DNA of 64,000 bases, taken from contig CACBBC010000001.1 of NCBI GenBank assembly GCA_902537415.1, forward strand, positions 1 through 64,000, read 5' to 3'. The notes beneath the pieces are model-generated. The model had not been told where the DNA came from and did no database searches. It was given only the letters and a program-made list of their open reading frames with translations. The translations under genes were made by a program, and so were the position numbers. Below, piece after piece: positions 22,017 through 32,811 of the stretch; the stretch's first letter is position 1, and every line of letters starts with the position of its first letter. This DNA is from an uncultured Alphaproteobacteria bacterium. GTDB taxonomy: Bacteria > Pseudomonadota > Alphaproteobacteria > Rhodobacterales > Rhodobacteraceae.

Positions 22017-23114
22017 ATGAAACGACGTGATTTTATTACAAAGGCAGGTATTGGAACTGCCGCAGTAGCTGGAGCAGCACTAGCAGCACCAGCTGTAGCT
22101 CAAGAGAGAAAAGTGCTGACATGTGTATCAAGTTGGCCAAGGGACTTTCCAGGTCTAGGAACTTCTGCTCAAAGGTTAATGGAAAGAATAACGCAGCTTT
22201 CAGAAGGTCGGATTACCATGGAGTATTTTGCTTCTGGAGAAAAAGTGGGTGGTCTTGATGTTTTTGATGAAGTAGCCTCTGGTAACTCATCATGCTACAT
22301 CTCGGCTGACTATTATTTTACGGGGAAACACCCAGGTTTCGCTTACTGGACATCGGTTCCCTTCGGCATGACTTGTCCTGAGTGGTGTGCATGGGTAAAA
22401 TTTGGCGGTGGCCAGGCTCTGTGGGACGAAGTGTCCGGAGAGTTTGGTCTTAAGGCCATCACTTGTGGTTCAACAGGTACGCAGGCCGGCGGATGGTTCA
22501 ACAAAGAAATCAACAGTGCTGATGACCTTAAGGGTCTAAAAATGCGTATCCCAGGGTTAGGTGGACAAGTTATATCTAAACTTGGTGGCACAACCGTTAC
22601 ACTTCCAGGCGGTCAAATTTACGAGAACCTTGTATCTGGTTCAATAGATGCGACCGAGTGGGTTGGTCCATACAATGATTACTTCATGAAGTTTTATGAA
22701 GCCGCGAAATTCTACTACACTGGTGGAATGCATGAACCAGGTGGAGGTCTTTCTTTTGCATTCAACGCGAGCCTTTGGGGTAGCATGACAGAGTGGGAAA
22801 AGGCCATTATAACCGCTGCTGCCTTTGAAGAACAGGCTGCTCAGTATGAAGAAGGTATAGCTAAGAATGGTGAGTATCTTGGCAAACTCGTTAATGAGCA
22901 GGGCGTAGTAGTGAAAGCCTTTAGTGATGAGGTTTGGGACTCTTTTGGTGATGCCTCTGCTGAGGTCTATGAAGAAGTGAGAGATCACAGCGCGTTGGCT
23001 AAAAAGATTGATGACGCTTTCCAAAAGGCTCTTAGGGAAATTGGTGGTACAATGGCGCAGTTTGAAGGTACTTTTGTTAACCAAAGAAACAGAGTGTTGG
23101 GCATAGAAGCTTAA
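22017..23114 (+). CDS. TRAP transporter substrate-binding protein (DctP family, Tat signal)
   Basis: MKRRDFITKAGIGTAAVAGAALAAPAVAQ; GLKMRIPGLGGQVISKLGGTTVTLPGGQIYENLVSGSIDATEWVGP. Confidence 0.92.
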   Translation: MKRRDFITKAGIGTAAVAGAALAAPAVAQERKVLTCVSSWPRDFPGLGTSAQRLMERITQLSEGRITMEYFASGEKVGGLDVFDEVASGNSSCYISADYYFTGKHPGFAYWTSVPFGMTCPEWCAWVKFGGGQALWDEVSGEFGLKAITCGSTGTQAGGWFNKEINSADDLKGLKMRIPGLGGQVISKLGGTTVTLPGGQIYENLVSGSIDATEWVGPYNDYFMKFYEAAKFYYTGGMHEPGGGLSFAFNASLWGSMTEWEKAIITAAAFEEQAAQYEEGIAKNGEYLGKLVNEQGVVVKAFSDEVWDSFGDASAEVYEEVRDHSALAKKIDDAFQKALREIGGTMAQFEGTFVNQRNRVLGIEA

Positions 23115-23127
23115 GACGTATTATTGT

Positions 23128-23156
23128 TGGTTGGCGCGCTTTGTGCTCGCCAACCA
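23128..23156 (+). other. Intercistronic stem-loop between TRAP binding-protein and permease genes
   Basis: TGGTTGGCG-N11-CGCCAACCA perfect 9-bp stem. Confidence 0.6.
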
Positions 23157-23172
23157 CAAAACGGAATAATTT

Positions 23173-24159
23173 ATGACTGATAGTGCTATGAACGGACAAG
23201 CAGTAGATAGGGTATGGAAGAGATACCTAGGATGGACTACTGTTTCTTTGTTGGTTGCATTCTTAATTAACAACTTTCTTAACATCTATTTTGGTTTTGA
23301 GAGATTATCATCCTTGTTCACAGGATTTAGCTACACCGGTAGCATCACCTTATTTATCTATATTGCTTTCATTGCATTGGGAATGTGGTATGTAAATAGT
23401 TCAGTCAACGAGAGTTACAGAGACCAAGCAAGAAAATTGCATGGTTTTAATGTATACTTTTTGAGAGGATGCTTCTTTGCAGTTTTATTCATAGGTTGTA
23501 TCGATTTTTTACTAGCTTTGTTGAGATCTATAGATGTGTTAAAATTGCTTGTTGGTGAAACCACGTCCAGAGCATTGGGGCTCGGAAATGTCGTAGGTCC
23601 TTATATACACGTTCCTCTGATAGTTTTAGGTTTTATCGTCGCTAACTTCTCAAAGACATTGGGATGGACGTGGTTGGCCCTCTTAATTGTATTCGCTGAG
23701 CTTGTGATCGTTATCTCTAGGTATCTTTTTTCGTACGAACAGTCTTTTATGGCAGATTTAGTCAGATACTGGTATGCGGCACTATTTTTATTCGCGTCTG
23801 CCTATACTTTATACGATGAGGGTCATGTTAGAGTGGACGTAGTATATGCAGGTCTTAGTGAAAAAGTAAAAGCATATGTGAATGCGTGGGGTTCATACAT
23901 ACTGGGCGTTGTGACTATGGTTGTAATTGTACTTATTGGATTTAACGGAAAGACATCAATTATAAATTCCCCCTTATTAGTGTTCGAGATTACGAACCAA
24001 GGCATAAACGGAATGTTTATAAAATATCAGATGGCCATGTTTTTAGGAATATTCGGTGTTACAATGATGGTACAATTTATAGTCCAATTTTTTGACAGCA
24101 TTGCTGACATAAATGGAGAACCAGGGAAACGCGACACATCAATACAGTTAGGTCACTAG
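23173..24159 (+). CDS. TRAP transporter small permease (DctQ family, large variant)
   Basis: Multiple TM helices; RYWYAALFLFASAYTLYDEGHVRVDVVYAGLSEKVKAYVN; between DctP and DctM. Confidence 0.85.
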   Translation: MTDSAMNGQAVDRVWKRYLGWTTVSLLVAFLINNFLNIYFGFERLSSLFTGFSYTGSITLFIYIAFIALGMWYVNSSVNESYRDQARKLHGFNVYFLRGCFFAVLFIGCIDFLLALLRSIDVLKLLVGETTSRALGLGNVVGPYIHVPLIVLGFIVANFSKTLGWTWLALLIVFAELVIVISRYLFSYEQSFMADLVRYWYAALFLFASAYTLYDEGHVRVDVVYAGLSEKVKAYVNAWGSYILGVVTMVVIVLIGFNGKTSIINSPLLVFEITNQGINGMFIKYQMAMFLGIFGVTMMVQFIVQFFDSIADINGEPGKRDTSIQLGH

Positions 24160-26820
24160 ATGGAACTATTTTTTCTGGCCGTTTTATTTTTAACCATGGC
24201 TTTTGCGTTAGGATCTGGCTATCCAGTGGCATTTTCACTGCCGGGGGCGGCAATTTTTTCTATAGTATTGGCTGCTTTATTTGGTTATTTGATTGAGAGC
24301 GACTCAGCTGCTTATTTCCATAGCGGTAGTCCCTACCAATGGCTGTCAGCAGGAGTTACCAATCTGAGGTTCGTCTATTGGGATGTGGAAAGAGATACTT
24401 TGATTGCGATTCCCTTATTTATATTTATGGGAATAATGCTTCAAAAGTCTAAGATCGCGGAAGATTTATTGGTTACAATGGCTAATCTCTTTGGCCCAGT
24501 GCCAGGAGGGCTAGGGATATCTGTTGTATTTGTTGGAGCTCTATTAGCTGCTACAACAGGGATTGTGGGAGCAACAGTCGTAGCGATGGGCTTAATTTCT
24601 CTGCCTGTTATGTTACGCAACAAGTACTCTCCAGCACTTGCTACTGGAACAATTGCGGCATCCGGAACGTTAGGACAGATCATCCCACCTTCAATTGTAC
24701 TCATAATTTTAGCTGATCAACTTGGGTCTGCAGCAGATCAAGCGAGCTCAATACGAAAGTCCTTACATAAAGAGGCGACAGGAGACCTTTCAATGCCTTC
24801 GGTGATGGATGTTACCTCGACGAGTGCCGGGGAAATGTTTTTAGGTGCATTTGTGCCTGGAGTTGTTTTGGTGTTGTTATATATGGTATTTATTCTTATT
24901 CTAGCGCTGTTCTTCCCGCGTTTGGCCCCATCCGTTCCATATAACGGAAAAATGGATGCTAGCTTCTGGTTTAGGGTTGGCTTTATTTTAATACCACCAC
25001 TTACACTTATTGTCTTAGTGTTGGGATCGATCATTACTGGAATCGCAACTGTTAATCAGGCTGGAGCGATCGGCGCGGCAGGTGCTCTAGTGATGGCCGG
25101 TTATAGGTTAAACCCAAAACAAGATTACACTGCATATTTGCCTGCTATTATTTTGTTGATTTCTATTCTAATAATGGCATTTGCCCTATCTAACTTTGAT
25201 ATGAATATTTTACTCATTCAGGATGGAAGAGATTTGACGGGAATATTCATCGGTATTATAGGAGCTACTTCGTTTATTATATCGCTTGTCTGGAGTTCTC
25301 TCAGGCTCTATAAGATCGAGGGTACTTTGAATGACGTAATGTTAGAGACAGCAAAAACCACCTCACTCGTATTTATTATTCTTTTGGGAGCTGCCGTTCT
25401 TACGGCCGCCTTCAGAGCATTTGGGGGAGAGGACCTTGTGCGCGAATTCCTGAACTCATTGCCAGGAGGATTTTGGGCGAAATTTATAATTGTTATGGCT
25501 GTTATTTTTATTCTAGGGTTCTTCCTCGATTTTATTGAAATTGCTGTTGTCGTGGTTCCCATAGTTGCTCCTATACTATTGGCTGATCCATCTGCTAATA
25601 TAACGGCTGTATGGCTTGGCGTGATGATAGGTCTAAATATACAAACATCGTTTCTTACACCACCCTTTGGGTTTGCGCTATTTTACTTGAGAGGAGTAGC
25701 GCCCGCTATTGTCAAAACAGTACAAATGTATAAAGGCGTTGTGCCATTTATAATGCTCCAGCTACTAGCACTTTTTATAGTTGGCTATTATCCTGCACTC
25801 GTAAATTATCTTCCAAATAGAACTAGTTTCTTATCGGAAAACTCTCCACCTCCCAAAAACCCACGGCTCCAATATTGTATTGAGCAATATAGCGCAAATG
25901 TTCTTTTTTCTGATGACAACTTTGTACAAGGTGCGGTTAGAGAACTTAGTGTGGTTGATATGAGCATGCTACCAAAAAAAGTAAAGGCTAACTTGACTAA
26001 TGCTGTGGGAGATGCTGAACTCGCTTTAGCTTCGCTAAAAAACGCTATAGAACAAGAAAGTATAATTGAAAAGGAAGCAATAGAATATCGACCAATTTTG
26101 AATAAGGTTAGAAGATTGGAAAGCCGAATAAATCAAAAAAAACGTGAAATAAAGGAGCTGGAGAAGGAACAAGTCCTTCAAAAAACTTTAAAAAATGATG
26201 GTGCAGTAGAAGATATCGCGAGTGAGATAAAAGAAGTTCAAAAAGAGATTGATGAAATAGATCAACAGAAGCCAGAGAATTGGGATCAGATCTATGAAGA
26301 ATTCAAAAGCCTAATGAAAGAGGAGCAGAAGCAAAGAAACATGTATAGGCGAGCAGGCGAAAACTCTTTCAAGGCCGTCAAAGAACTATCATTAGTTCTT
26401 GCTTCAAATAAGGAAATATCTCAATTGGAGGCGGAGTATAAAACAATCCTTCAAAAAAGTGCTGACTTACCCAAGGAGGAAAGAATAAAAATATTTAATG
26501 ATTTTTCAAAGAAAGTGAGCCAGGTAAACGGAACAAGCGATTTTAAAAGTAAGTTATCAAAAGCGATAAGAGAGTTAAAGAAAAAGAATGTTAAGGAAGA
26601 AAAAGTAAATAAGAATCTTGATGCTGCTTTAACAGTCATAACTGATCTTAACGATTGGGTAAGTGCATCTAAAGCACCTCTCGAAGAAAGTCTGAATACA
26701 TACCTACAGAAGACAAGGGGATCTTTAGGTATAAGAGCCCAGGATAGATTTGACGAAGATCTAGCGCTATATCTAGCCCGTTGTAATGCCAACCACAGAG
26801 ATTTGTCACTTAATTTTTAG
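24160..26820 (+). CDS. TRAP transporter large permease (DctM family) with C-terminal coiled-coil extension
   Basis: GGLGISVVFVGALLAATTGIVGATVVAMGLISLPVM, GTLGQIIPPSIVLI, LTPPFGFALFYLRGVAP; final ~320 aa hydrophilic, Lys/Glu-rich. Confidence 0.92.
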   Translation: MELFFLAVLFLTMAFALGSGYPVAFSLPGAAIFSIVLAALFGYLIESDSAAYFHSGSPYQWLSAGVTNLRFVYWDVERDTLIAIPLFIFMGIMLQKSKIAEDLLVTMANLFGPVPGGLGISVVFVGALLAATTGIVGATVVAMGLISLPVMLRNKYSPALATGTIAASGTLGQIIPPSIVLIILADQLGSAADQASSIRKSLHKEATGDLSMPSVMDVTSTSAGEMFLGAFVPGVVLVLLYMVFILILALFFPRLAPSVPYNGKMDASFWFRVGFILIPPLTLIVLVLGSIITGIATVNQAGAIGAAGALVMAGYRLNPKQDYTAYLPAIILLISILIMAFALSNFDMNILLIQDGRDLTGIFIGIIGATSFIISLVWSSLRLYKIEGTLNDVMLETAKTTSLVFIILLGAAVLTAAFRAFGGEDLVREFLNSLPGGFWAKFIIVMAVIFILGFFLDFIEIAVVVVPIVAPILLADPSANITAVWLGVMIGLNIQTSFLTPPFGFALFYLRGVAPAIVKTVQMYKGVVPFIMLQLLALFIVGYYPALVNYLPNRTSFLSENSPPPKNPRLQYCIEQYSANVLFSDDNFVQGAVRELSVVDMSMLPKKVKANLTNAVGDAELALASLKNAIEQESIIEKEAIEYRPILNKVRRLESRINQKKREIKELEKEQVLQKTLKNDGAVEDIASEIKEVQKEIDEIDQQKPENWDQIYEEFKSLMKEEQKQRNMYRRAGENSFKAVKELSLVLASNKEISQLEAEYKTILQKSADLPKEERIKIFNDFSKKVSQVNGTSDFKSKLSKAIRELKKKNVKEEKVNKNLDAALTVITDLNDWVSASKAPLEESLNTYLQKTRGSLGIRAQDRFDEDLALYLARCNANHRDLSLNF

Positions 26821-26825
26821 ATCCA

Positions 26826-27632
26826 CTATTCTTCAGATGGTAGATAGATTGGCATACTATGTTTCTGCTTATCGAGTTTGTTGGTATTAATGTTAGTGAT
26901 TTTAGATTTGCTTGCACAGAGCCATTTGTTGTTTGTAAAGACTTCAAGAGGACTAAAGCGTTTTTTATAGTCCATTTTAGAACTACCTTTAACCCAATAA
27001 CCTAGGTAAACATATTGAAGGTTCATCTCTAGCGCCAAGTTATTATGATCTAAAATCATATAAGTACCAAGGCTTTTCTCCTTAAAATCTGGGTTAAATA
27101 CTGAATAAACCATAGAGATACCATCATCCAAAATATCAACTAATGAAAAACTAATAAGTTCTAACTCTCCATTTTTTTTCACATAATATTCAATCAACTT
27201 GGATTCAACATTTGTTTCTTCAATCATTGCTGTGAAGTCGTCCGCATCCATATCTGACATTCCCCCATTGGGATGTCTTGCGGTTATATATTGTTTGAAA
27301 AGTTCAAATTGGGCATCGGTTGCCAGTGGGGGATTTACAACTCTTACAATATCTGAGTTTTTTGACATAATTCTCTTTTGTGACTTTGAAGGTTTGAACT
27401 CTCTACTTGAAATTCTTGCTGACATACAAGCTGTACAGTTTGCACAAGATGGCCTATACAATACATTTTGTGATCTCCTAAAGCCCTGTTTTGATAAAGA
27501 ATTATTAAGGCGCTTAGAGTTAATTCCATATAAGGCTGTAAAGAGCTTTCTTTCGACCTGATTATCTAAATAAGGACAATCTTGTGGAGCGGTAACATAA
27601 AATTGTGGATTTTGAGGCAGAGTGTGTCGCAT
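26826..27632 (-). CDS. bpt: Aspartate/glutamate leucyltransferase (arginyl-tRNA-protein transferase family)
   Basis: [43 protein letters not shown]; likely start MRHTLPQ at 27632. Confidence 0.9.
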   Translation of the reverse strand: MRHTLPQNPQFYVTAPQDCPYLDNQVERKLFTALYGINSKRLNNSLSKQGFRRSQNVLYRPSCANCTACMSARISSREFKPSKSQKRIMSKNSDIVRVVNPPLATDAQFELFKQYITARHPNGGMSDMDADDFTAMIEETNVESKLIEYYVKKNGELELISFSLVDILDDGISMVYSVFNPDFKEKSLGTYMILDHNNLALEMNLQYVYLGYWVKGSSKMDYKKRFSPLEVFTNNKWLCASKSKITNINTNKLDKQKHSMPIYLPSEE

Positions 27633-27658
27633 AGCTAAGAATAACCTTAAATATATGG

Positions 27659-28579
27659 CTATTTCAAGCCAATCTTTTCTATCTCGAAAGGAGTTGTCTG
27701 ATATATCTCGTTTATCCAATTGCCGTATAAAAGATGCGCATGACTGCGCCACCTATTTATCGGATCTTTTTTCGGATCATCATTAGGGAAATAGTTTTTG
27801 GGAACCTGAAATTTTTTTTCAGTATCTTTATCTCTCAAATATTCATCATTAAGAGTATTGCTATCATACTCCAAGTGATTAAGTAAAAATAAAAAGTTTT
27901 TTTCCCTATCTTCTATGAGACAAGGACCAACTTCATCAGATTCCAGAAGTATTTCTAGATTTTTTTTCTCAACTATTTCATCTCTAGATATTTCTGTCCA
28001 GCGACTCACAGGCACAATCAAATCGTCTGAAAAGCCTCTTAAAAAATGCGAGTTGACTTTTCTGTTCTTATGCCGAAATAGTCCTAAGGCTTTTCTTTGG
28101 AGCATCAGTTTTTCTATATTGTAATAATAATTAAGCATAGCCATCGCTCCCCAACAAACACCAAATACAGAGTGTACAGACTCATTTGCCCAATCTAAAA
28201 TATCTTTCAATTCTCCCCAATAATCGACTGCTTCAAATGGAAGGTGCTCTATTGGTGCGCCTGTAATAATTAGTCCGTCATATTTGTTATTACGCACATT
28301 ATCAAAAGTCTTATAAAAATTTTCAAGGTGCTCTTTAGAAGTATTTTTTGAAACATGAGATGATACTCTTAATAAGGTAAACTCTATTTGAAGAGGCGTT
28401 GCTCCGATAAGTCGCGCAAACTGAGTCTCCGTTTTTATTTTTTCTGGCATTAAGTTAAGTAATATTATCTGTAGAGGACGAATATCTTGCTTTTCAGCTA
28501 ATTGACTAGACATTACCATAACACCTTCGTTTTGAAGAATATCGAAGGCTGGTAAATTTTTAGGAATTTTTATCGGCAT
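27659..28579 (-). CDS. metA: Homoserine O-acyltransferase (MetA family)
   Basis: [60 protein letters not shown]. Confidence 0.93.
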   Translation of the reverse strand: MPIKIPKNLPAFDILQNEGVMVMSSQLAEKQDIRPLQIILLNLMPEKIKTETQFARLIGATPLQIEFTLLRVSSHVSKNTSKEHLENFYKTFDNVRNNKYDGLIITGAPIEHLPFEAVDYWGELKDILDWANESVHSVFGVCWGAMAMLNYYYNIEKLMLQRKALGLFRHKNRKVNSHFLRGFSDDLIVPVSRWTEISRDEIVEKKNLEILLESDEVGPCLIEDREKNFLFLLNHLEYDSNTLNDEYLRDKDTEKKFQVPKNYFPNDDPKKDPINRWRSHAHLLYGNWINEIYQTTPFEIEKIGLK

Positions 28580-28589
28580 TATTGGCTCT

Positions 28590-29372
28590 TTATTTTACTC
28601 TGATTTTGCTCTCTATAGCCCCTATTAAATCGGCGGCACATTTTACTTCACGTAGTTGCTCGAAATTTAATGATATACCCCAATTTTTAGAGATTGTATC
28701 GAATATAGCTTTTCTTCTTTTAATAAGTGCTTTAAATCCATAAATCATGAAGTCGTCAGGATTTATTTCATCACAAGTAGTCGAAGTATCATCTCTAAAA
28801 CTTTTCCATAGAGAGTGTAAGAAATTTTCTTCATAATACATGGGTTTAGGTTTGGCCAAAAATCTGTCAATTAATACTTGATACATAGTGTCTGGTGCTT
28901 CAAGACAGATTATAAGAAAGTTTTTGGACAACGATGATAGTATTTTATCATTTTCGTCTTGAGGATTTACCAGTTCACAAATAGAACCGGATGTATCACA
29001 CATAAAGTGCGACAACTTTGGCGAGCGTTCTACCAGTGAACTTGCATTGAGCGTTGCCTTAATTTCTGCATTGCGATGAAGTTGCTGACGTCTTAAATAC
29101 TCTGAAAATAATATTCCCCCCTTTGACCGAGAGCCAGGTTTGCCAAGAAAATTAGATAGATTTGTTAGATTACCTATTTCGAACCCATCAAGTAAGTGTT
29201 TATGCTGGTTTTTAAAAAGGAGCTTACCTATCTCATAATCCACTGAATAGTGTGACCAGCTGTCTCTATTCACCAATTTACGAGAGATAAATGTCTTCCC
29301 CAGTCCAGACATACCAAGCAATGCAAAACGCTTGAACTGGAATCCAGAGGTTTCATTAGCAATTATTTTCAT
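28590..29372 (-). CDS. P-loop ATPase of unknown function
   Basis: [16 protein letters not shown] Walker A near N-terminus. Confidence 0.65.
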   Translation of the reverse strand: MKIIANETSGFQFKRFALLGMSGLGKTFISRKLVNRDSWSHYSVDYEIGKLLFKNQHKHLLDGFEIGNLTNLSNFLGKPGSRSKGGILFSEYLRRQQLHRNAEIKATLNASSLVERSPKLSHFMCDTSGSICELVNPQDENDKILSSLSKNFLIICLEAPDTMYQVLIDRFLAKPKPMYYEENFLHSLWKSFRDDTSTTCDEINPDDFMIYGFKALIKRRKAIFDTISKNWGISLNFEQLREVKCAADLIGAIESKIRVK

Positions 29373-29405
29373 GTGACTTCAAGAATAACAATTACGTCTG
29401 ATATA

Positions 29406-29909
29406 TCATGTACTATTGGCTTTAGCTAGCGCATTTTGAATTTTATCTCGTAGCTCAAGGCGTTCATCTGGACTCAAAAATGCTCCTAATTCAATATGTC
29501 TCCCCTTTCCGGCCAAGGTTAAGTAATTTTTTAATTGTCGATTGTTAGTGTCGAGATGTACCTTAGTCCAATAGGGATTACATTCCCAAGTCAATTGCTG
29601 TTTATTTTTTTCTTGGTGCACTACTATTATTTTATTTTTTGAAATTAAGATTTCTTCAAAAGTATTGCCTTGTTGAAAATTCTTTTGAAGCAGTGTTAGA
29701 AAAATATAGAATGTCAATCCCGAAAATATTGTCAGTGTCACCCCTATTGGACTTCCAATAAAAGGTAGTATTGGTAGCAAAAAGCCGAATGCTATTACGC
29801 AAAAAACCACCTTGGTTCCATTTGAATCTAGAGATCTGTTTGGAGCCAATCTCACTCTCAGAAATGTAGGGTCTTTCCTATCTCCCAAAGTATCCAGTAC
29901 TCTCAGCAT
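29406..29909 (-). CDS. DUF2244-type membrane protein
   Basis: RVRLAPNRSLDSNGTKVV N-terminus with two TM helices; next to ctaD. Confidence 0.75.
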   Translation of the reverse strand: MLRVLDTLGDRKDPTFLRVRLAPNRSLDSNGTKVVFCVIAFGFLLPILPFIGSPIGVTLTIFSGLTFYIFLTLLQKNFQQGNTFEEILISKNKIIVVHQEKNKQQLTWECNPYWTKVHLDTNNRQLKNYLTLAGKGRHIELGAFLSPDERLELRDKIQNALAKANST

Positions 29910-29923
29910 TACAATAAAGTAAA

Positions 29924-31570
29924 TTAGTGACTGGTTGACTTAGACTCCCACATTTCTTTTGTAGGTAATATTTCAAAGGTATGCTCTGGTGGTGGGTTCG
30001 GCAAAGTCCACTCTAACGTATCAGCATGTTTCCCCCAGTATGCTTCTTCTGTTATACGTCTGCCCCACATTAGTGTGTAGAAGATTATTCCAAAGAAAAA
30101 TATAAAAGATGCAAAAGATATGAAGGCCCCAATCGATGATACATAGTTCCATAATGCAAACTGCTCAGGGTAATCTATATATCGTCTTGGCATGCCTTGC
30201 CTCCCAAGAAAATGTTGTGGGAAAAAAGTGATGTTGGATCCAATGAACATAGTCCAAAAGTGTAGTTTCCCTGCCCATTCTGGATACTGACGGCCGGACA
30301 TTTTGCCGATCCAGTAATATATTCCTGCGAAGATACAAAATACGGCGCCTAGAGACATAACATAGTGAAAGTGAGCTACAACATAATACGTATCATGATA
30401 TGCTCTATCGATCCCTGCTTGGCTTAAAACTATACCTGTCACCCCGCCTACAGTGAAAAGAAATAGAAATCCTACTGACCATAACATAGGTGTTTTAAAC
30501 TCAACCGATCCTCCCCACATTGTGGCGATCCATGAAAAAATCTTTATCCCGGTAGGAACCGCTATAACCATCGTTGCTAACATAAAATACGCTTGTTGTG
30601 TAACTGACATGCCTACTGTGTACATATGATGTGCCCAAACAACAAAACCTAACGCACCAATTGCTATCATCGCATAGACCATTGGTAAATATCCAAATAC
30701 TGGCTTCTTTGAAAATGTTGAAATAACATGGCTTACAATTCCAAAGCCTGGGATAACAATCATATAAACCTCTGGATGGCCAAAAAACCAAAGTAAGTGT
30801 TGATAAAGCACAGGGTCGCCACCCCCAGCAGGATCGAAAAATGTAGTACCAAAATTTCTATCAGTCAAAAGCATCGTAATTGCACCAGCCAGTACAGGTA
30901 AAGAAAGTAGTATAAGAAAGGCTGTGACCACAATTGACCAAGGGAAAAGAGGTGTTTTGTGTAGAGTCATACCTGGGGCACGCATGTTTAAAAACGTTGT
31001 GATCATGTTTATAGCACTCAGTATTGATGAGGCTCCAGATAGATGTATGGCAAAAATAGCTAGATCCATGGACATACCTTGTTCAGAAGTTGATAAAGGA
31101 GCGTATAGCACCCATCCCACACCTGATCCCAATTGACCGTTTCCTCCTGGCGCTAATAAGCTACATACAGCGAGCGATGATCCTGCGACGTACAACCAAT
31201 ATGATAAATTATTCATTCTTGGGAATGCCATGTCAGGTGCACCAATCATTAACGGCATAAAATAGTTACCAAAACCACCAAAAAGGGCTGGAATGACGAC
31301 AAAAAACATCATTAACACACCGTGCCCAGTTATTAAAACATTCCACATATGCCCATTCGGTTCACCATCGGCATTGGTCATGTATTGGACTCCCGGCTCC
31401 ATAAGCTCTAATCTCATATAAACGGTAAATGCCACTGCAACAAAACCCAAAAGAGCTGCGGTAAATATATATAGGATGCCTATATCCTTATGATTTGTTG
31501 ACATAAACCAACGAGTGAAGAAATTTTTCTTTTCGTGTTCGTGTGAGATTTGATCTGTAACATCAACCAT
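29924..31570 (-). CDS. ctaD: Cytochrome c oxidase subunit I
   Basis: [42 protein letters not shown] heme/CuB ligands. Confidence 0.97.
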   Translation of the reverse strand: MVDVTDQISHEHEKKNFFTRWFMSTNHKDIGILYIFTAALLGFVAVAFTVYMRLELMEPGVQYMTNADGEPNGHMWNVLITGHGVLMMFFVVIPALFGGFGNYFMPLMIGAPDMAFPRMNNLSYWLYVAGSSLAVCSLLAPGGNGQLGSGVGWVLYAPLSTSEQGMSMDLAIFAIHLSGASSILSAINMITTFLNMRAPGMTLHKTPLFPWSIVVTAFLILLSLPVLAGAITMLLTDRNFGTTFFDPAGGGDPVLYQHLLWFFGHPEVYMIVIPGFGIVSHVISTFSKKPVFGYLPMVYAMIAIGALGFVVWAHHMYTVGMSVTQQAYFMLATMVIAVPTGIKIFSWIATMWGGSVEFKTPMLWSVGFLFLFTVGGVTGIVLSQAGIDRAYHDTYYVVAHFHYVMSLGAVFCIFAGIYYWIGKMSGRQYPEWAGKLHFWTMFIGSNITFFPQHFLGRQGMPRRYIDYPEQFALWNYVSSIGAFISFASFIFFFGIIFYTLMWGRRITEEAYWGKHADTLEWTLPNPPPEHTFEILPTKEMWESKSTSH

Positions 31571-31687
31571 TAAAAGAAGCCCCCTTGCATACTGACAGTA
31601 AATTGATTAATCCATTTATATATAGTACATACAAATTAATTTTTCCACCCCAAATTTAGAGACCGTTCGACGCACGTAAGAGATTTC

Positions 31688-32341
31688 TCATTTTGTAAAA
31701 ATTGTTGAAAAAGTTTGCTTAAATATTTTATCTACATTGGCCATATTTATTTTAATTCCTAATTCATGCAAAGAAGTAACGCCCTTCCCAGATATACCGC
31801 AAGGATTAATGTCAGTGAAAAAATTAAGGTTAGGATTTACGTTTAATGCTAAGCCATGGAATGTGACCCATTTCTTTACCCTTAGTCCGAGTGCCGCTAT
31901 TTTTTTATCATAAGTTCCATCTAGATTAACACGACCAGGATCCTTAACCCAAACCCCAACCATTCCAGGTATTCTATAACCTAAAATGCCTAGATCTCTT
32001 AGGACCAAAATAAGCCATTCTTCAATGTTCCATACTAATTGTTTTATGTCTCTTTTCCCATTTCTCAAATCGAGCATCAGATAGACAATGCGTTGACCAG
32101 GACCGTGATAGGTTGTCTGCCCACCTCTTTTTGTTTGATAAATTGGAATATTGACCTTGTTCTTAAAGTTGCTCGTTTTTGCAGACGTACCGAGTGTGAA
32201 AACGTTGTTATGCTCTAAAAACCAGATAAGCTCTGTTTTTTGGTTTGAAATAATATCTTCAACACGTGAAGACATTGTCTCCTCCGCAATTTTGTAATCT
32301 ACGAGATTTTTCTCGTGCCTCCATTCTATCATCTGTGCCAT
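31688..32341 (-). CDS. lipB: Octanoyltransferase
   Basis: KRGGQTTYHGPGQRIVYLMLDL; WVTFHGLALNVNPNL. Confidence 0.94.
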   Translation of the reverse strand: MAQMIEWRHEKNLVDYKIAEETMSSRVEDIISNQKTELIWFLEHNNVFTLGTSAKTSNFKNKVNIPIYQTKRGGQTTYHGPGQRIVYLMLDLRNGKRDIKQLVWNIEEWLILVLRDLGILGYRIPGMVGVWVKDPGRVNLDGTYDKKIAALGLRVKKWVTFHGLALNVNPNLNFFTDINPCGISGKGVTSLHELGIKINMANVDKIFKQTFSTIFTK

Positions 32342-32411
32342 TAATATAATCGTATTGCTTTTTCTGGGAAAATATCATATCTAACTTCAGATTGAAAATG
32401 GTATTAAAAAC

Positions 32412-32498
32412 GCGGCTGTGGCGGAATCGGTAGACGCGCAGCGTTGAGGTCGCTGTGGGGTAAAACCCGTGGAAGTTCAAGTCTTCTCAGCCGCACCA
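32412..32498 (+). tRNA. tRNA-Leu (GAG)
   Basis: Acceptor GCGGCTG/CAGCCGC, anticodon arm CAGCG-TTGAGGT-CGCTG, long variable arm, encoded CCA. Confidence 0.95.
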
Positions 32499-32693
32499 TA
32501 ATCTGGATCTCATTTGCCCTAAATCACTCATTTATATGAATTTATTATGGTTATGCAATCGGGTATGAAACAAAATTAGAAACAATTAAGGCTCTCTAAA
32601 TCTTAGATAGGAAACATTTACTGCGCTATTATTTTATCAATGAGATATACGACAGTAGTGTTTTTTTTATTTAAAACTTTTTAATTTTTAGTT

Positions 32694-32709
32694 AATAAAC
32701 ATGTTTATT
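32694..32709. promoter_or_regulatory. 16-bp perfect palindrome, possible operator
   Basis: AATAAACATGTTTATT, ~100 nt upstream of the serine hydrolase gene. Confidence 0.35.
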
Positions 32710-32811
32710 TAGCTTTTAAGGCTTCTTATTCTAGGAAAATCATAGGTTTGTTGGAAACAGTTAAGTAATTTTACTCATTTGAGAATGAGATGCTAAGTCA
32801 GTTGGAGAAAA

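Noticed and set aside
22343-25562. Minus-strand ORFs in the TRAP genes
   Set aside because: Antisense to well-supported TRAP subunits; compositionally mirror the coding strand.
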